From a virus, in IMG/VR virus record IMGVR_UViG_3300014502_000541, positions 1 through 35,018 of that record: a DNA stretch of 35,018 nucleotides; one strand, 5' to 3'. Position 1 is the first letter of the stretch. Each line of letters begins with the position of its first letter. Positions 1 to 8,162 of the stretch are shown piece by piece. The translations under genes and the position numbers were made by a program. The notes below the pieces were generated by a model. It made no database searches. It saw only the letters and a list, made by a program, of their open reading frames with translations, and was not told where the DNA came from.

Positions 1-2
1 TG

Positions 3-1046
3 GGCTATGATACGCCGGAACAACGGCAAAGAAAATATGATTTCTACCAGAAGAACGACAACTTCAAGGATAGAAATTCTATCGGCCACGAGGACTATCG
101 CCATCTGGTTGATGTCAACGTGGTGCTCAAAAAGTATCATGCTAAAAACGACATCAGCGTCATCCTGATGGTGAAAAACGAGGCGGACTTCATGAAGCAG
201 TGCCTCGAAAGTATCGAACCGGTCGCGGGAGAGTACGTGATTGTGGACACCGGCTCGACCGACATGACAAAGGAAATAGTCCAGGACTTCGCGGCGCGTA
301 GCCGCGTACCGGTGAAGCTTTTGGACTATCCGTGGTGCGATAATTATTCCATTCCCAGGAATTTCGGCAAAGAGCACGCGACGTGCCGGTGGTGCCTGCA
401 TCTCGACCCCGATGAGAAGTTCATGATGGAGGATTTGCGCACGCTATGGAGCATGACTGAAGAAGACGCGGACGGATACGTGTTTCACGTGGTTAATTAT
501 TTTGAGAAATCGGTCTCTGGGCAGAAGGCGAAATACGGCTCCTCAGAGTCGATAAGGCTGTTCAGGAATATACCGGAACTTTATTACACCGGCATCCTGC
601 ACGAGACCTTCGACGATGCTCTGGGCGCGATACGGATGCGACGCGAACCGAAAATCACGCGCTCTCCGGTCATACTGCACCACTACGGGTACCTGCGCGG
701 GGTGGAACGGACACGCGGCAAAATGGACTACTACGAAAAGCTGAACAATATTCAGGTCGAGATTACCGAAGGCAAGGACCCTCGGCCGTATTTCAATCTG
801 GCTATGCACTACATGAATGACAATAAGAAATCCGACGCGCTCCGTTACTTCCAGAAGGCGCTTGAAATAAACCCGAAGTTCTGGCATGCGAACCAACAGA
901 TGGCCATTCTGAACCTGGACAGCGCGATTCACTACTTAACCTCTACGATGGGGTGTCTTTCGGACAACCATCCTTTTCGGGAACGCGGGGAAGCAATACT
1001 AAAGTACCTACAAGAAAACAGACTGGGAACGGTCAAGGTGTGCTGA
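3..1046 (+). CDS. Glycosyltransferase family 2 with C-terminal TPR (5' truncated)
   Basis: The frame is open to the window edge, so the true start lies upstream; 347 codons are visible, and the GTG at 120 is an internal codon because plausible protein sequence precedes it. The GT2 fold is shown by ILMVKNEADF, VDTGSTD (nucleotide-sugar binding) and LDPDEKF (the DxD-like metal site). The last ~90 residues (YFNLAMHYMNDNKKSDALRY, then KALEINP) look like one or two TPR repeats. Known GT2-TPR enzymes move sugars onto protein or surface glycans; the acceptor here is unknown. It sits directly before the head-tail connector genes and overlaps the next start (TGATG), so it belongs to the late operon. 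A virion-glycosylation role is inference only. Confidence 0.85.
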   Translation, partial: GYDTPEQRQRKYDFYQKNDNFKDRNSIGHEDYRHLVDVNVVLKKYHAKNDISVILMVKNEADFMKQCLESIEPVAGEYVIVDTGSTDMTKEIVQDFAARSRVPVKLLDYPWCDNYSIPRNFGKEHATCRWCLHLDPDEKFMMEDLRTLWSMTEEDADGYVFHVVNYFEKSVSGQKAKYGSSESIRLFRNIPELYYTGILHETFDDALGAIRMRREPKITRSPVILHHYGYLRGVERTRGKMDYYEKLNNIQVEITEGKDPRPYFNLAMHYMNDNKKSDALRYFQKALEINPKFWHANQQMAILNLDSAIHYLTSTMGCLSDNHPFRERGEAILKYLQENRLGTVKVC

Positions 1047-1534
1047 TGCCTATAACGGGACAAGAGACAGTGCTGAAGAATATCACGAAGGTCGGCGGGG
1101 GATTTTTAAAACACACTAACTCTGTAATGGAGAAGGTGCGCAAGCGGCTGGATGCTCAGGTTTCCTTGAATATCCTGCTCGCCGACCACGGGCCGCGCGA
1201 GTTGGCGAAACTTGACCACCCCTACGCGGCACGCCATGGCGGTAGGGGATTGGCTATTCACGAACCCTATTGGCAGGTTCACGCGCAGACCGGCAGGCTG
1301 GTTTCTTCCAAGGGGTCGGGCGTAGTGGAGGCCACGTTCAGCGTGGGCAAGGTTGCCGCGAAGGCGTGGGTGAGGATAGATGAAGGGGTCGCGCCGCACG
1401 CGCTTTATGTTATCTACGGCACGACCAAAATGATACCGCGTCCTTTCCTTATCGGAAGCTTGGAGCAGGTTCGGGAAGAACTTTACTCCATGATACGGAA
1501 CGGACTGAAAGGCGCGGTAATACAGGCGGGCTAA
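1046..1534 (+). CDS. HK97 gp10-like head-tail connector protein
   Basis: This 162-aa protein starts at the ATG overlapping the preceding TGA; the open frame runs further upstream but that part is antiparallel to the glycosyltransferase coding and is not needed. The C-terminal pattern GTTKMIPRPFL followed by a helix (LEQVREELYSM) is typical of the HK97 gp10 / neck family, which joins the head completion ring to the tail. An amphipathic N-terminal helix (MEKVRKRLDAQ) is also usual for it. It is followed six bases later by the tail-terminator candidate, the normal order in siphoviruses. Function is by motif and synteny, not by full alignment. Confidence 0.7.
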   Translation: MPITGQETVLKNITKVGGGFLKHTNSVMEKVRKRLDAQVSLNILLADHGPRELAKLDHPYAARHGGRGLAIHEPYWQVHAQTGRLVSSKGSGVVEATFSVGKVAAKAWVRIDEGVAPHALYVIYGTTKMIPRPFLIGSLEQVREELYSMIRNGLKGAVIQAG

Positions 1535-1539
1535 ACCAT

Positions 1540-1938
1540 ATGACTCCTGAGAAAAAAATACTCGAGATTTTGAGAAAAGCACTCGTGGAAAGCGCGGCGG
1601 TACAAGCTTATGTGGGTGATAGGGTTTACGCTCAGCATATTTCGACGATGGAAAATCCCACCTATCCCGCCATCTCATTCTTTATTTTGATTTCAAAACC
1701 CGGCGCGTACGTGCCTCTTTCCAGAATGGTGGTACAGATTGATTTTTGGTTCAAGGACGGGCCGGTGGACGTTATGATGGAATGCCGTGAAGCGGTGCGG
1801 ACGGTTTTGCATAACAATCCTACGCTGGATTCCTCTATCAAGTGCATTCTGGAAGAGGACGTCGGACCGATGCTGTACGAGCAGGAGACCCAGGTGTACC
1901 ATTTGCCGATGCGCTACAACATTATGGAGATTGTATGA
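1540..1938 (+). CDS. Tail terminator / tail completion protein (DUF3168-like)
   Basis: This is a 132-aa protein with the usual size and plan of tail-terminator proteins: an N-terminal helix (ILEILRKALVESAAVQAYVG), a YPAISFF strand near residue 45, a central YVPLSRMVVQIDFWF strand pair and a helix MECREAVRTVL. DUF3168/gpU-type proteins cap the tail tube and dock it to the head. It lies between the gp10-like gene and the tail tube gene, where such a protein is expected. Its stop overlaps the next ATG (TATGA). The family assignment is pattern-based and moderately sure. Confidence 0.6.
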   Translation: MTPEKKILEILRKALVESAAVQAYVGDRVYAQHISTMENPTYPAISFFILISKPGAYVPLSRMVVQIDFWFKDGPVDVMMECREAVRTVLHNNPTLDSSIKCILEEDVGPMLYEQETQVYHLPMRYNIMEIV

Positions 1939-2159
1939 GCGTGGTCAAAAAGTGGCTTTGCATATACACGGAGTGCCGTGCGCTTCTGGGATTCGACGAG
2001 GACAACGTGGTACGGATAAAGCGCAAAGACCTTTACGTGGAGATAAAGAACGCGGAGGAAATTTCCGTTACTTGCTACAAGTGTGGCAAGCGGAACACCA
2101 TAACAAAAGAGGCCCCTGAGGCACTGAAAGAAAATTCGGACGCAGTCCGAAAGGAGTGA
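1935..2159 (+). CDS. Small hypothetical protein with one CxxC pair
   Basis: A 74-aa protein whose ATG overlaps the preceding TGA. It opens with VVKKWLCIYTECRALLGF and has VTCYKCGKRN near residues 45-55, a single zinc-ribbon half, then a charged tail. With only one CxxC pair it could bind metal as a dimer. A Com-like translational regulator is conceivable from the position before the tail tube gene, but nothing in the sequence shows it. A GAAAGGAGTGAAGGGG stretch at its end supplies the SD of the tail tube gene. Confidence 0.6.
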   Translation: MSVVKKWLCIYTECRALLGFDEDNVVRIKRKDLYVEIKNAEEISVTCYKCGKRNTITKEAPEALKENSDAVRKE

Positions 2160-2166
2160 AGGGGTT

Positions 2167-2712
2167 ATGAATATACCAAGTTATGACACGAGCAGGTTCT
2201 CTTTTGGCCCAGGGATACTTTACATGGGCGCGCCTGGGGAGACTCCGGTGTTGGACATCGGCGCGATTAAGGGCGGCGCGGAGTTCACCGTCGAGCGCAA
2301 AAAACTCGAGGTGAAGCAGGGTTCGCCGAAGACGTTGGTGAAACAGTACGTCATCGAAGAGACTTTGTCGATTAAGTGTACCGGTTTGGAATGGAACCTC
2401 AACAACCTGGCTTATTGCATGGGTGCAGGCCAGACTATGCTGGGCGGCTTCTCGGAGACTCTCGAATTCGGCGGCGATATGACCATCAGCGAACGGGCCT
2501 TGAAGTTCGTACATATCATGCCGGACGGCTCCACGATTGAGATTGATATATGGAAGGTGCAGAGTTCGGGCAAAATCCCTATCAATTTCAATGACGCGGA
2601 TATGCACGAATTCCCGTACGAGTTCAATGCGTTGGTCGGAACTTCGAACTTCGCAAATCAGGTACCGGGTACGACTAGCAAGCTCTTTAAGATTATCAGA
2701 GTCAAGAAATAA
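2167..2712 (+). CDS. Major tail tube protein
   Basis: A 181-aa protein with a good upstream AAGGAG. The start PSYDTSRFSFGPGILYMG, then VLDIGAIKGGAEF and EVKQGSPKTLV, is the characteristic opening of tail tube subunits of non-contractile phages, which stack into hexameric rings forming the tail lumen. The middle (TLSIKCTGLEWNLNNLAYCMG) and the C-terminal FPYEFNALV fit the same fold. It is followed by a GNRA-loop hairpin before the tail assembly chaperone, a place where transcript attenuation would give high tube-protein dosage. Confidence 0.8.
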   Translation: MNIPSYDTSRFSFGPGILYMGAPGETPVLDIGAIKGGAEFTVERKKLEVKQGSPKTLVKQYVIEETLSIKCTGLEWNLNNLAYCMGAGQTMLGGFSETLEFGGDMTISERALKFVHIMPDGSTIEIDIWKVQSSGKIPINFNDADMHEFPYEFNALVGTSNFANQVPGTTSKLFKIIRVKK

Positions 2713-2739
2713 GAACCCGTGAGGTTTCGACCCACGGTC

Positions 2740-2772
2740 GCGGGTGGTGGCGAAAGCCGCCTCCCTGCTTTT
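2740..2772 (+). terminator. GAAA-loop hairpin after the tail tube gene (attenuator candidate)
   Basis: Arms at 2740-2751 and 2756-2768 pair over about 11 bp (one bulge) around a GAAA tetraloop at 2752-2755. Only a short CTTTTACT follows, so termination would be partial. It lies in the gap between the tail tube stop and the chaperone start, so it could attenuate downstream genes or stabilise the upstream mRNA 3' end. Confidence 0.45.
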
Positions 2773-2801
2773 ACTAACCGTTCAAAGAAAGGAGTCATGA
2801 G

Positions 2802-3185
2802 ATGACTGACGAAAAGATTCTGTACCCGGATGGAAAGGAGCTGACAATTGCCGGTAAAAAATTCACAATCAAGCCGTTCGTTCTCAGCAAGCGCATCAAG
2901 GTTCTGAAAATCGTATCCGACGCAATCAGGGAGGCCTTGATAGACCGACCCGGACTGGATGTTAACCAGATAACGACCGGGGTCAAATTTATCGAAATCG
3001 CATCCGGCCCGAAACTGGTCGAGTTCTATGAAATCATACTGGACGAAAAAGCGGAATGGCTTAACAACAACGTCATGATGAAAGACGAAGTGAATATTAT
3101 TGAAGCCGTCGTCGAGGTGAACGACATCCCTTTTTTGTTCCGGCAGGTAAAAAACCTGCTAAGCAAAAGCAAAAAAACGAACTAG
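2802..3185 (+). CDS. Tail assembly chaperone, upstream part (gpG-like)
   Basis: A 127-aa protein preceded by AAAGGAGTCATGAG. It lies between tail tube and tape measure, the invariant place of tail assembly chaperones, which coat the tape measure protein before tube polymerisation. An N-terminal beta region (ELTIAGKKFTIKPFVLSKR) and a helical rest fit known gpG-type proteins. The end of the frame runs through seven consecutive A (3171-3177) just before the TAG stop, and the -1 frame continues as coherent protein, so a second longer product made by ribosomal frameshift is likely. Confidence 0.75.
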   Translation: MTDEKILYPDGKELTIAGKKFTIKPFVLSKRIKVLKIVSDAIREALIDRPGLDVNQITTGVKFIEIASGPKLVEFYEIILDEKAEWLNNNVMMKDEVNIIEAVVEVNDIPFLFRQVKNLLSKSKKTN

Positions 3186-3211
3186 CCGATGCCGTGGTTT
3201 TTTTGGCACGG
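3170..3211 (+). other. Probable -1 programmed frameshift site
   Basis: Zero-frame codons here are AGC AAA AAA ACG AAC TAG, giving a C AAA AAA ACG slip region with an A7 run at 3171-3177. The -1 frame is open across the run and has no SD-supported start of its own. A small stem can form downstream (CCGTG at 3192-3196 with CACGG at 3207-3211). The heptamer is not the ideal A AAA AAG or G GGA AAG, so efficiency is unknown. Slippage during transcription on the A run is an alternative. Confidence 0.6.
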
Positions 3212-3478
3212 GAGTGCGGCTGGACGAAAGAATATATCGCGGACAATCTCACTCTTTCCCAGATTCAATTGTTCTGTGAGAAAATTCAAGTTCAAAAAAT
3301 GCAGGACGCGCGACTACAGGCTATCGTGATTTTTAACGCGACAGCGACGGCTTTCGGTTCGGTAAAGAACGAGCAATTTCAGGAGTTCTTAGAAATCTTA
3401 TCGGGAGTTAAAAAGGATATAAACGAGGTTTTGGACGAACTGAAAAATAAAGGACTACCGGTGGAAGACCATGGCTGA
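3173..3478 (+). CDS. Tail assembly chaperone, frameshift extension (gpT-like)
   Basis: The -1 frame from the A7 run reads KNELADAVVFLARECGWTKE and continues with IADNLTLSQIQLFCEKIQ to residue ~100. Downstream chaperone parts often carry 'LAxECGWT' and 'LTLxQI' helices, so this is taken as the T part of a G-GT fusion of about 226 aa. A GTG at 3194 could start a separate 94-aa protein but has no SD, and the residues upstream of it fit the family. The end overlaps the tape measure start by 8 bases. Confidence 0.7.
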   Translation, partial: KNELADAVVFLARECGWTKEYIADNLTLSQIQLFCEKIQVQKMQDARLQAIVIFNATATAFGSVKNEQFQEFLEILSGVKKDINEVLDELKNKGLPVEDHG

Positions 3479-5621
3479 CAGTTTAGGAAACTTAATCGTA
3501 TCAATCTCAACCGACCTTACCAACTTCAATGTTGGCCTGAAAAAAGCGGAAGAAGATATCCGCAATACTTCCGGCAAGATAACGGAGTACGCGAATAAAA
3601 TAGGTTTCGGTATGGCCGCCGTTGGCGGGGTCGTGGTCGGCGCGATGACTATGATGGTTAAATCCACCGTCGAGTATGGCGACCAACTATACGAAACAAG
3701 TCAACGAACCGGTATCGCGGTTGAGACTCTAAGCAAACTCAAGTACGTCGCGGAGCAGACTGAGTCCTCGTTCGAGGCGATAACGATGGGGTTGCGTTTC
3801 CTGAGCCGGAATCTATACCAGGCCGGTGAAGACAATAAGGCTCTTCAAGAAGCTTTCACAAAACTGAACATCGAGATACGAGACGCCGAAGGAAATCTAA
3901 TAAAGACCGAAGATGCATTCTACAAAATTGCCGACCGGTTCAAACTCCTAACAAACGAAACAGAAAAGACCGGTCTCGCGATGCAGATTTTCGGCAGAAA
4001 CGGAACCGCGCTCATTCCGGTGCTGAACCTCGGCTCGCAGGGTATCAAGGAACTTTCCGATACCGCGCAGAGGCTCGGTATAGTTCTCTCGACCGAAAAC
4101 GCAAAGGCGATAGATAAGTTTAGCGACGACTTGAAGTCATTGAAGGCCTCGTTCGGCGGGTTACAGCTTACCATTTCTTCCCAGATAATCCCAGCGCTTA
4201 ATTCTTTCACCCAGAAAACTACAGAAGTCATTGTTAAGATTCGCGAATGGGCCGAAGCGAATCCAAAACTTTCTAGGTCGTTGACAGAGATGATTGGCCA
4301 GTTCGGGGTATGGTCGTTGGTGCTGGGAACACTGATTATTGCATTGGGGAATTTGATTAGCAATTGGAAAGTCCTATCTTTTCTATTCACTCCAATGCTA
4401 CCCGTTATCCTATCCATAGGCGTAGCATTTGCCGGTTGGCAGTTGGGTTCTATCATTGCCGACGTTACCGGCCTGGGAAAGGCGATACAAGATGCCACTG
4501 AAGCTCTTTACAAATTCTATAGCGCAAGCGACCGCGCTATCGTGTCTTCCGAAAGTTACCTGAAAGCCGGTAGAGTCGCGGGGTCGGTGAAGACCAAAGC
4601 TGGAGGCGGCGAGACAGGTTCGAATGCGACTGAAACTCTAAGAGACGAAAGATGGAAAAACGTTTCTATGCCGAATTATGGTGGCCCTGAATACGGCGGT
4701 AAAGGGTACGCCGGTTCCGATAACGCGACGATGGGCGCGGTACAAAAAGAGATGGACACGTCGGCGATAGAGAAACATATACAGAAAGTCAACGAGCTCA
4801 ACGCGCTCTACGTGAATGGGAAAATAAATTTCGAAGATTACTCACGCTTAATGAAACAGACCACGCAGGACGGCATCGAGGCCCGTCAGCACGACATCGA
4901 TATGTACAAGGAAGTCTCCGTCGAAGAAGAAACCAATATGACTTTGATGGAGTACCGAAGCAATTTCATGGACGAGCTGGACACGAAATACCGTGCCGGT
5001 GCGATATCCGCGCGTGAATACTATGACCAGTTAAATGAGCTGACTCAGCGGAGTATAAATGCGATAGGCGATGAAGACGCCATGAAAGAGATGGCGGCAC
5101 TGAATGACCGGAAGCGAAAGCAGAAGGCGCTCGTCACAGACGCTGGTTATTTCGCGGGCGCTCTGGGAAATCTCGGAAGCTACCTCACCCAGGCCGGAGA
5201 AAAGAACAAGGCGTTCGCGATAACGGCGAAGGTCGTGAACACGGCGGAGGCGATAATGAATACCGCCGTCGGAGTCACCAATGCGTTAGCGATTCCGCCT
5301 CCGTGGTTCGGCATAGCCTTGGCCGCCGTCATGGGGGCCGCTGGCGCGTTGCAGATTGGAATAATCCAGGGCGCGTTCGCGGCGGGAACGGACAGCATCC
5401 TTGCGGCGGTTTCCCCTGGGGAGATGATTTTTCCCAGAACCATGGCCGACGCGATACGGGCGGGAGACATTTCCGTCAGCGGAAGGGAAGGCCGTTCGAT
5501 GACCGGTGCTGTAGAGTTGAATATCAACATAGGGCCGGTGGAAATCAAGAACGATATGGACGTGAACGACCTGGCGGAGAGACTCGGAGACCACATACAG
5601 GAGAAACTAAGGAGAGTGTAA
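3471..5621 (+). CDS. Tape measure protein
   Basis: A 716-aa protein starting MADSLGNLIVSISTDLTNFN, the usual opening of tail-length tape measure proteins, followed by a long helical part (GLKKAEEDIRNTSGK). Hydrophobic segments lie near 45-65, 275-300 and 305-330 and again near 590-640 (AMNTAVGVTNAL, ALAAVMGAAGALQ). The end, AAVSPGEMIFPRTMADAIRAG, is typical of the C-terminus of this family in siphoviruses. By the usual ~0.15 nm per residue the tail would be about 105 nm (inference). It may also act in membrane passage of DNA. It is directly followed by the Dit-like gene with a one-base overlap (TAATG). Confidence 0.85.
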   Translation: MADSLGNLIVSISTDLTNFNVGLKKAEEDIRNTSGKITEYANKIGFGMAAVGGVVVGAMTMMVKSTVEYGDQLYETSQRTGIAVETLSKLKYVAEQTESSFEAITMGLRFLSRNLYQAGEDNKALQEAFTKLNIEIRDAEGNLIKTEDAFYKIADRFKLLTNETEKTGLAMQIFGRNGTALIPVLNLGSQGIKELSDTAQRLGIVLSTENAKAIDKFSDDLKSLKASFGGLQLTISSQIIPALNSFTQKTTEVIVKIREWAEANPKLSRSLTEMIGQFGVWSLVLGTLIIALGNLISNWKVLSFLFTPMLPVILSIGVAFAGWQLGSIIADVTGLGKAIQDATEALYKFYSASDRAIVSSESYLKAGRVAGSVKTKAGGGETGSNATETLRDERWKNVSMPNYGGPEYGGKGYAGSDNATMGAVQKEMDTSAIEKHIQKVNELNALYVNGKINFEDYSRLMKQTTQDGIEARQHDIDMYKEVSVEEETNMTLMEYRSNFMDELDTKYRAGAISAREYYDQLNELTQRSINAIGDEDAMKEMAALNDRKRKQKALVTDAGYFAGALGNLGSYLTQAGEKNKAFAITAKVVNTAEAIMNTAVGVTNALAIPPPWFGIALAAVMGAAGALQIGIIQGAFAAGTDSILAAVSPGEMIFPRTMADAIRAGDISVSGREGRSMTGAVELNINIGPVEIKNDMDVNDLAERLGDHIQEKLRRV

Positions 5622-6352
5622 TGTTTACCCTTATATTCGGAACCTATACATTTCCCAACCAGACATTCGAGGTGACGGAGTTTCCACTCAACCGCGACGT
5701 CATAGAGACCAGCGTTCCGCGCGTCCACGGGACCATCATCCAGACGCCTTATATGAAGTCCCGCACGATACGCATCAAGGGGATGTTGCACAGTTCGGTG
5801 AAGGCCGATACCGAAGGCCAGTGGCAGGACATGTGCAGTATCGCATGCCAGGGAAACCAGTCATTTTATTCCCGCACAGACCGCTATTTGGACTGCGAGG
5901 TCAAGTTCGTGAGGCCCAGTCCGGTGGACGGTTCAGACGGAAAAATTCTGGAAATAGAGATAGAGGCCGTGGCCGCCGACCCGTTCTATTACGCGGCGGG
6001 GGCGTCTCGCGCCGTGGTGGCCAATGCCCCAGGCGTGACGTTTTTCGACGTCTCCAATTACGGTACCGCCTATTCGGAACCGATAATATCGTTCGTCCCA
6101 GGCGCGAATTTTTCCGATGCCGTATACCTTCTCAACCAGCGCTCCGGGCAGGCCTTCTCCTACTCAGGGCCGATGGTGAACGGCCAGACTCTGGTAATCG
6201 ACACCAAAAAATTACTGGTAGAGAACGGGGGAGTGGACGGGATGAGTTGGATGTCAGGAAATTTTCCAATGCTGGTTCCTGGTTCCAATACCTTCGCGTT
6301 CATAGGCTCGACATGCTCTGTAAGGGTGGAATACAAGGACAGGTGGTACTGA
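5621..6352 (+). CDS. Distal tail (Dit-like) protein
   Basis: A 243-aa protein beginning at the ATG that shares a base with the tape measure stop, preceded by AAGGAGAG. The N-terminal part (GTYTFPNQTFEVTEFPLNRD then RVHGTIIQTPYMKSRTIRIKG) is the belt-like beta domain of distal tail proteins. A middle VAADPFYYA and a C-terminal galectin-like beta domain (PIISFVPGAN to CSVRVEYKDRW) complete the usual plan. Dit hexamers connect tube and baseplate hub. The position between tape measure and Tal supports it. Confidence 0.75.
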   Translation: MFTLIFGTYTFPNQTFEVTEFPLNRDVIETSVPRVHGTIIQTPYMKSRTIRIKGMLHSSVKADTEGQWQDMCSIACQGNQSFYSRTDRYLDCEVKFVRPSPVDGSDGKILEIEIEAVAADPFYYAAGASRAVVANAPGVTFFDVSNYGTAYSEPIISFVPGANFSDAVYLLNQRSGQAFSYSGPMVNGQTLVIDTKKLLVENGGVDGMSWMSGNFPMLVPGSNTFAFIGSTCSVRVEYKDRWY

Positions 6353-6353
6353 T

Positions 6354-6584
6354 ATGGCGCGTTCGACAGATTTTAACGAAGAGGCGATGGAACGCAAGGT
6401 GAAAAAGAACAACGAGGCCGGTTACGACAATAAGGAAATCGTCAAGTTTTTGAGAAAAGAACTTATTAAGGTTCATGAGGACACGCTCCACCTTGAAAAA
6501 ACAATTTTGCTGTACGAGAAAAGGGCCGTCGAACTTTCCGACCAGCTCGACTATATGAGGGAAAAGTATGGTGCAGACAACTAA
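6354..6584 (+). CDS. Small charged coiled-coil protein
   Basis: A 76-aa, highly charged protein with a predicted coiled coil over residues ~25-70 (LRKELIKVHEDTLHLEKTIL). It starts one base after the Dit-like stop and overlaps the Tal-like start by 17 bases, so it is translationally coupled with both. No known family is recognised. Its place in the baseplate cluster suggests a minor structural or assembly role, without direct evidence. Confidence 0.6.
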   Translation: MARSTDFNEEAMERKVKKNNEAGYDNKEIVKFLRKELIKVHEDTLHLEKTILLYEKRAVELSDQLDYMREKYGADN

Positions 6585-8154
6585 GACGTCCACGGTTTTT
6601 GCCAACGTCACGAATGGAGTCGGCAGTACCCGTTACTGGGTCACAGACAGACATGTATGGGCCTATGCCAACGATTATGCCACCACCAACACTCACTACC
6701 TGAATACTACCGGATTCGGTTTGAATGTTCCTGTTACGAAAAAAATATATGGTATAAAAGTAGAACTACCGTACAACGAATCAACATTTGCTTTGGCCGC
6801 AGATGTCCAGGTTTATCTCACGCTCAACGGGGCCATGATAGGGAGCAATAAAGCCTTGAACCAACTTCTTGAAAACCAAGACACCCCGAGGGTATACGGC
6901 GGAGAGAACGACACGTGGGGAGCGGAGCTCACACCACAGATGCTGAACGACCCGACATTCGGGGTGATGCTGATGGTGCGGTTGATGGGAACTTCCGTGC
7001 CGACCTGGTTTAGCGTGACCCCTTTTTCCATGACCGTATATTACGACTATATTCCGAACACGGCAGACAAAGCCTCCGTGACACTCGGCAACGTCGTACT
7101 CTCAAAAGTTTTTAAGAGTCTGTCTTGGAACTGGAACCGGATAGGCGGGTGCGGGGATTGTTCGGTGATAGTCAGCGCGGACAATACGGTCCTGGACGGA
7201 ATAACGGCTGATAGTGAATTGAAAATAATGCTGAATGACAATGACGATACCGGGTTGAAAACGGTATACAGGGGTTTTCTCGTGTCGCATAAGCCGGTGA
7301 GAAATTTGTCCGATACGATAGAACTCACACTCTCTGGATACGTTTCCCAACTTCGAAGGGTGCGGATAAAGCACACGTATGCCGGTATGGAAGTGAGTGC
7401 AATCGTGAAAGACATTCTCGACAACTATGTGCTTCCCATAACCGATATCTTGTACGACGTGGCAGACATAGAAAACACCAACTACGTAGTTGATACCATA
7501 ACCTTCGACGAGATGGCAGATTCCGCGATAAAGACCCTGGCCGATATCGCTGGCATGAGGGAGTGGGGCGTGGACGTCAACAAAAAATTCTTCTTCAAGG
7601 CGCGTTCGAGCGAGATACTCCACTACCTTCGGTACAAGGAAGTGGTGGTCAAATACGATACGCTGAACGACTGGGACAATATAACCAACCGCATATACCT
7701 AAAGGGCGCGGATGCTTTTGAAAAAGAGGCGAACAACTCGGAGAGTCAGAGCCTATATGGGATACGCGAAAAAATACTCCAGGTGTCTTCACTGTCGACC
7801 AACAGCGTCGCCAACCGATACTGCACAATGTATTTCGCGGACAACGCGAAGGTGACAAGGCGCGTGACTATAAAGCTCGAACGCAATAAGACCTTCTTTG
7901 AGAATACCGTACCTCTGGGGAAGATATGTGTGATTGACAACTCCATCACGCGCGCCAAGAAGTATGGGGAGGCTTCCGCCATCTACGGGGCATTCAAATA
8001 TGGTGGGTTGCCTTCTTTCCAGATAGACAGCATCAAGTACACGTTGGACAACGAGGGAACGACCGTTAACATTTCCGCAGGGCAGGCCAGACCGGACCTG
8101 GCCGAATCGATAAAAAGACTGGAATTCGAACTCGAACAACTGCGAAACGCGTGA
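6568..8154 (+). CDS. Tail-associated / baseplate hub protein (Tal-like)
   Basis: A 528-aa protein. Residues ~1-160 form a beta-rich, jelly-roll-like domain (YWVTDRHVWAYANDYATT), and residues ~180-400 resemble the hub fold of Gp37/Tal-type proteins: VYRGFLVSHKPV, IELTLSGYVSQL, VSAIVKDILDNYVLPITDI and TLADIAGMREWGVDV. The end is a short coiled coil (LAESIKRLEFELEQLR). The start at 6568 lies in AGGGAAAAGTATGG. In siphoviruses the gene after Dit encodes the hub through which the tape measure and DNA exit. No peptidoglycan hydrolase domain is seen. Confidence 0.65.
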   Translation: MVQTTKTSTVFANVTNGVGSTRYWVTDRHVWAYANDYATTNTHYLNTTGFGLNVPVTKKIYGIKVELPYNESTFALAADVQVYLTLNGAMIGSNKALNQLLENQDTPRVYGGENDTWGAELTPQMLNDPTFGVMLMVRLMGTSVPTWFSVTPFSMTVYYDYIPNTADKASVTLGNVVLSKVFKSLSWNWNRIGGCGDCSVIVSADNTVLDGITADSELKIMLNDNDDTGLKTVYRGFLVSHKPVRNLSDTIELTLSGYVSQLRRVRIKHTYAGMEVSAIVKDILDNYVLPITDILYDVADIENTNYVVDTITFDEMADSAIKTLADIAGMREWGVDVNKKFFFKARSSEILHYLRYKEVVVKYDTLNDWDNITNRIYLKGADAFEKEANNSESQSLYGIREKILQVSSLSTNSVANRYCTMYFADNAKVTRRVTIKLERNKTFFENTVPLGKICVIDNSITRAKKYGEASAIYGAFKYGGLPSFQIDSIKYTLDNEGTTVNISAGQARPDLAESIKRLEFELEQLRNA

Positions 8155-8162
8155 GGTGAAAA

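Noticed and set aside
543-932. Long antisense frame in the glycosyltransferase gene
   Set aside because: It has no SD, is the mirror of a well-supported coding frame and has low protein-likeness; the same holds for the long antisense frames in the terminase, portal, primase, polymerase and tape measure genes.
3194-3478. Independent gene starting at GTG 3194
   Set aside because: No SD, and the residues upstream of the GTG in the same frame continue the family pattern; a frameshift product is the better explanation.
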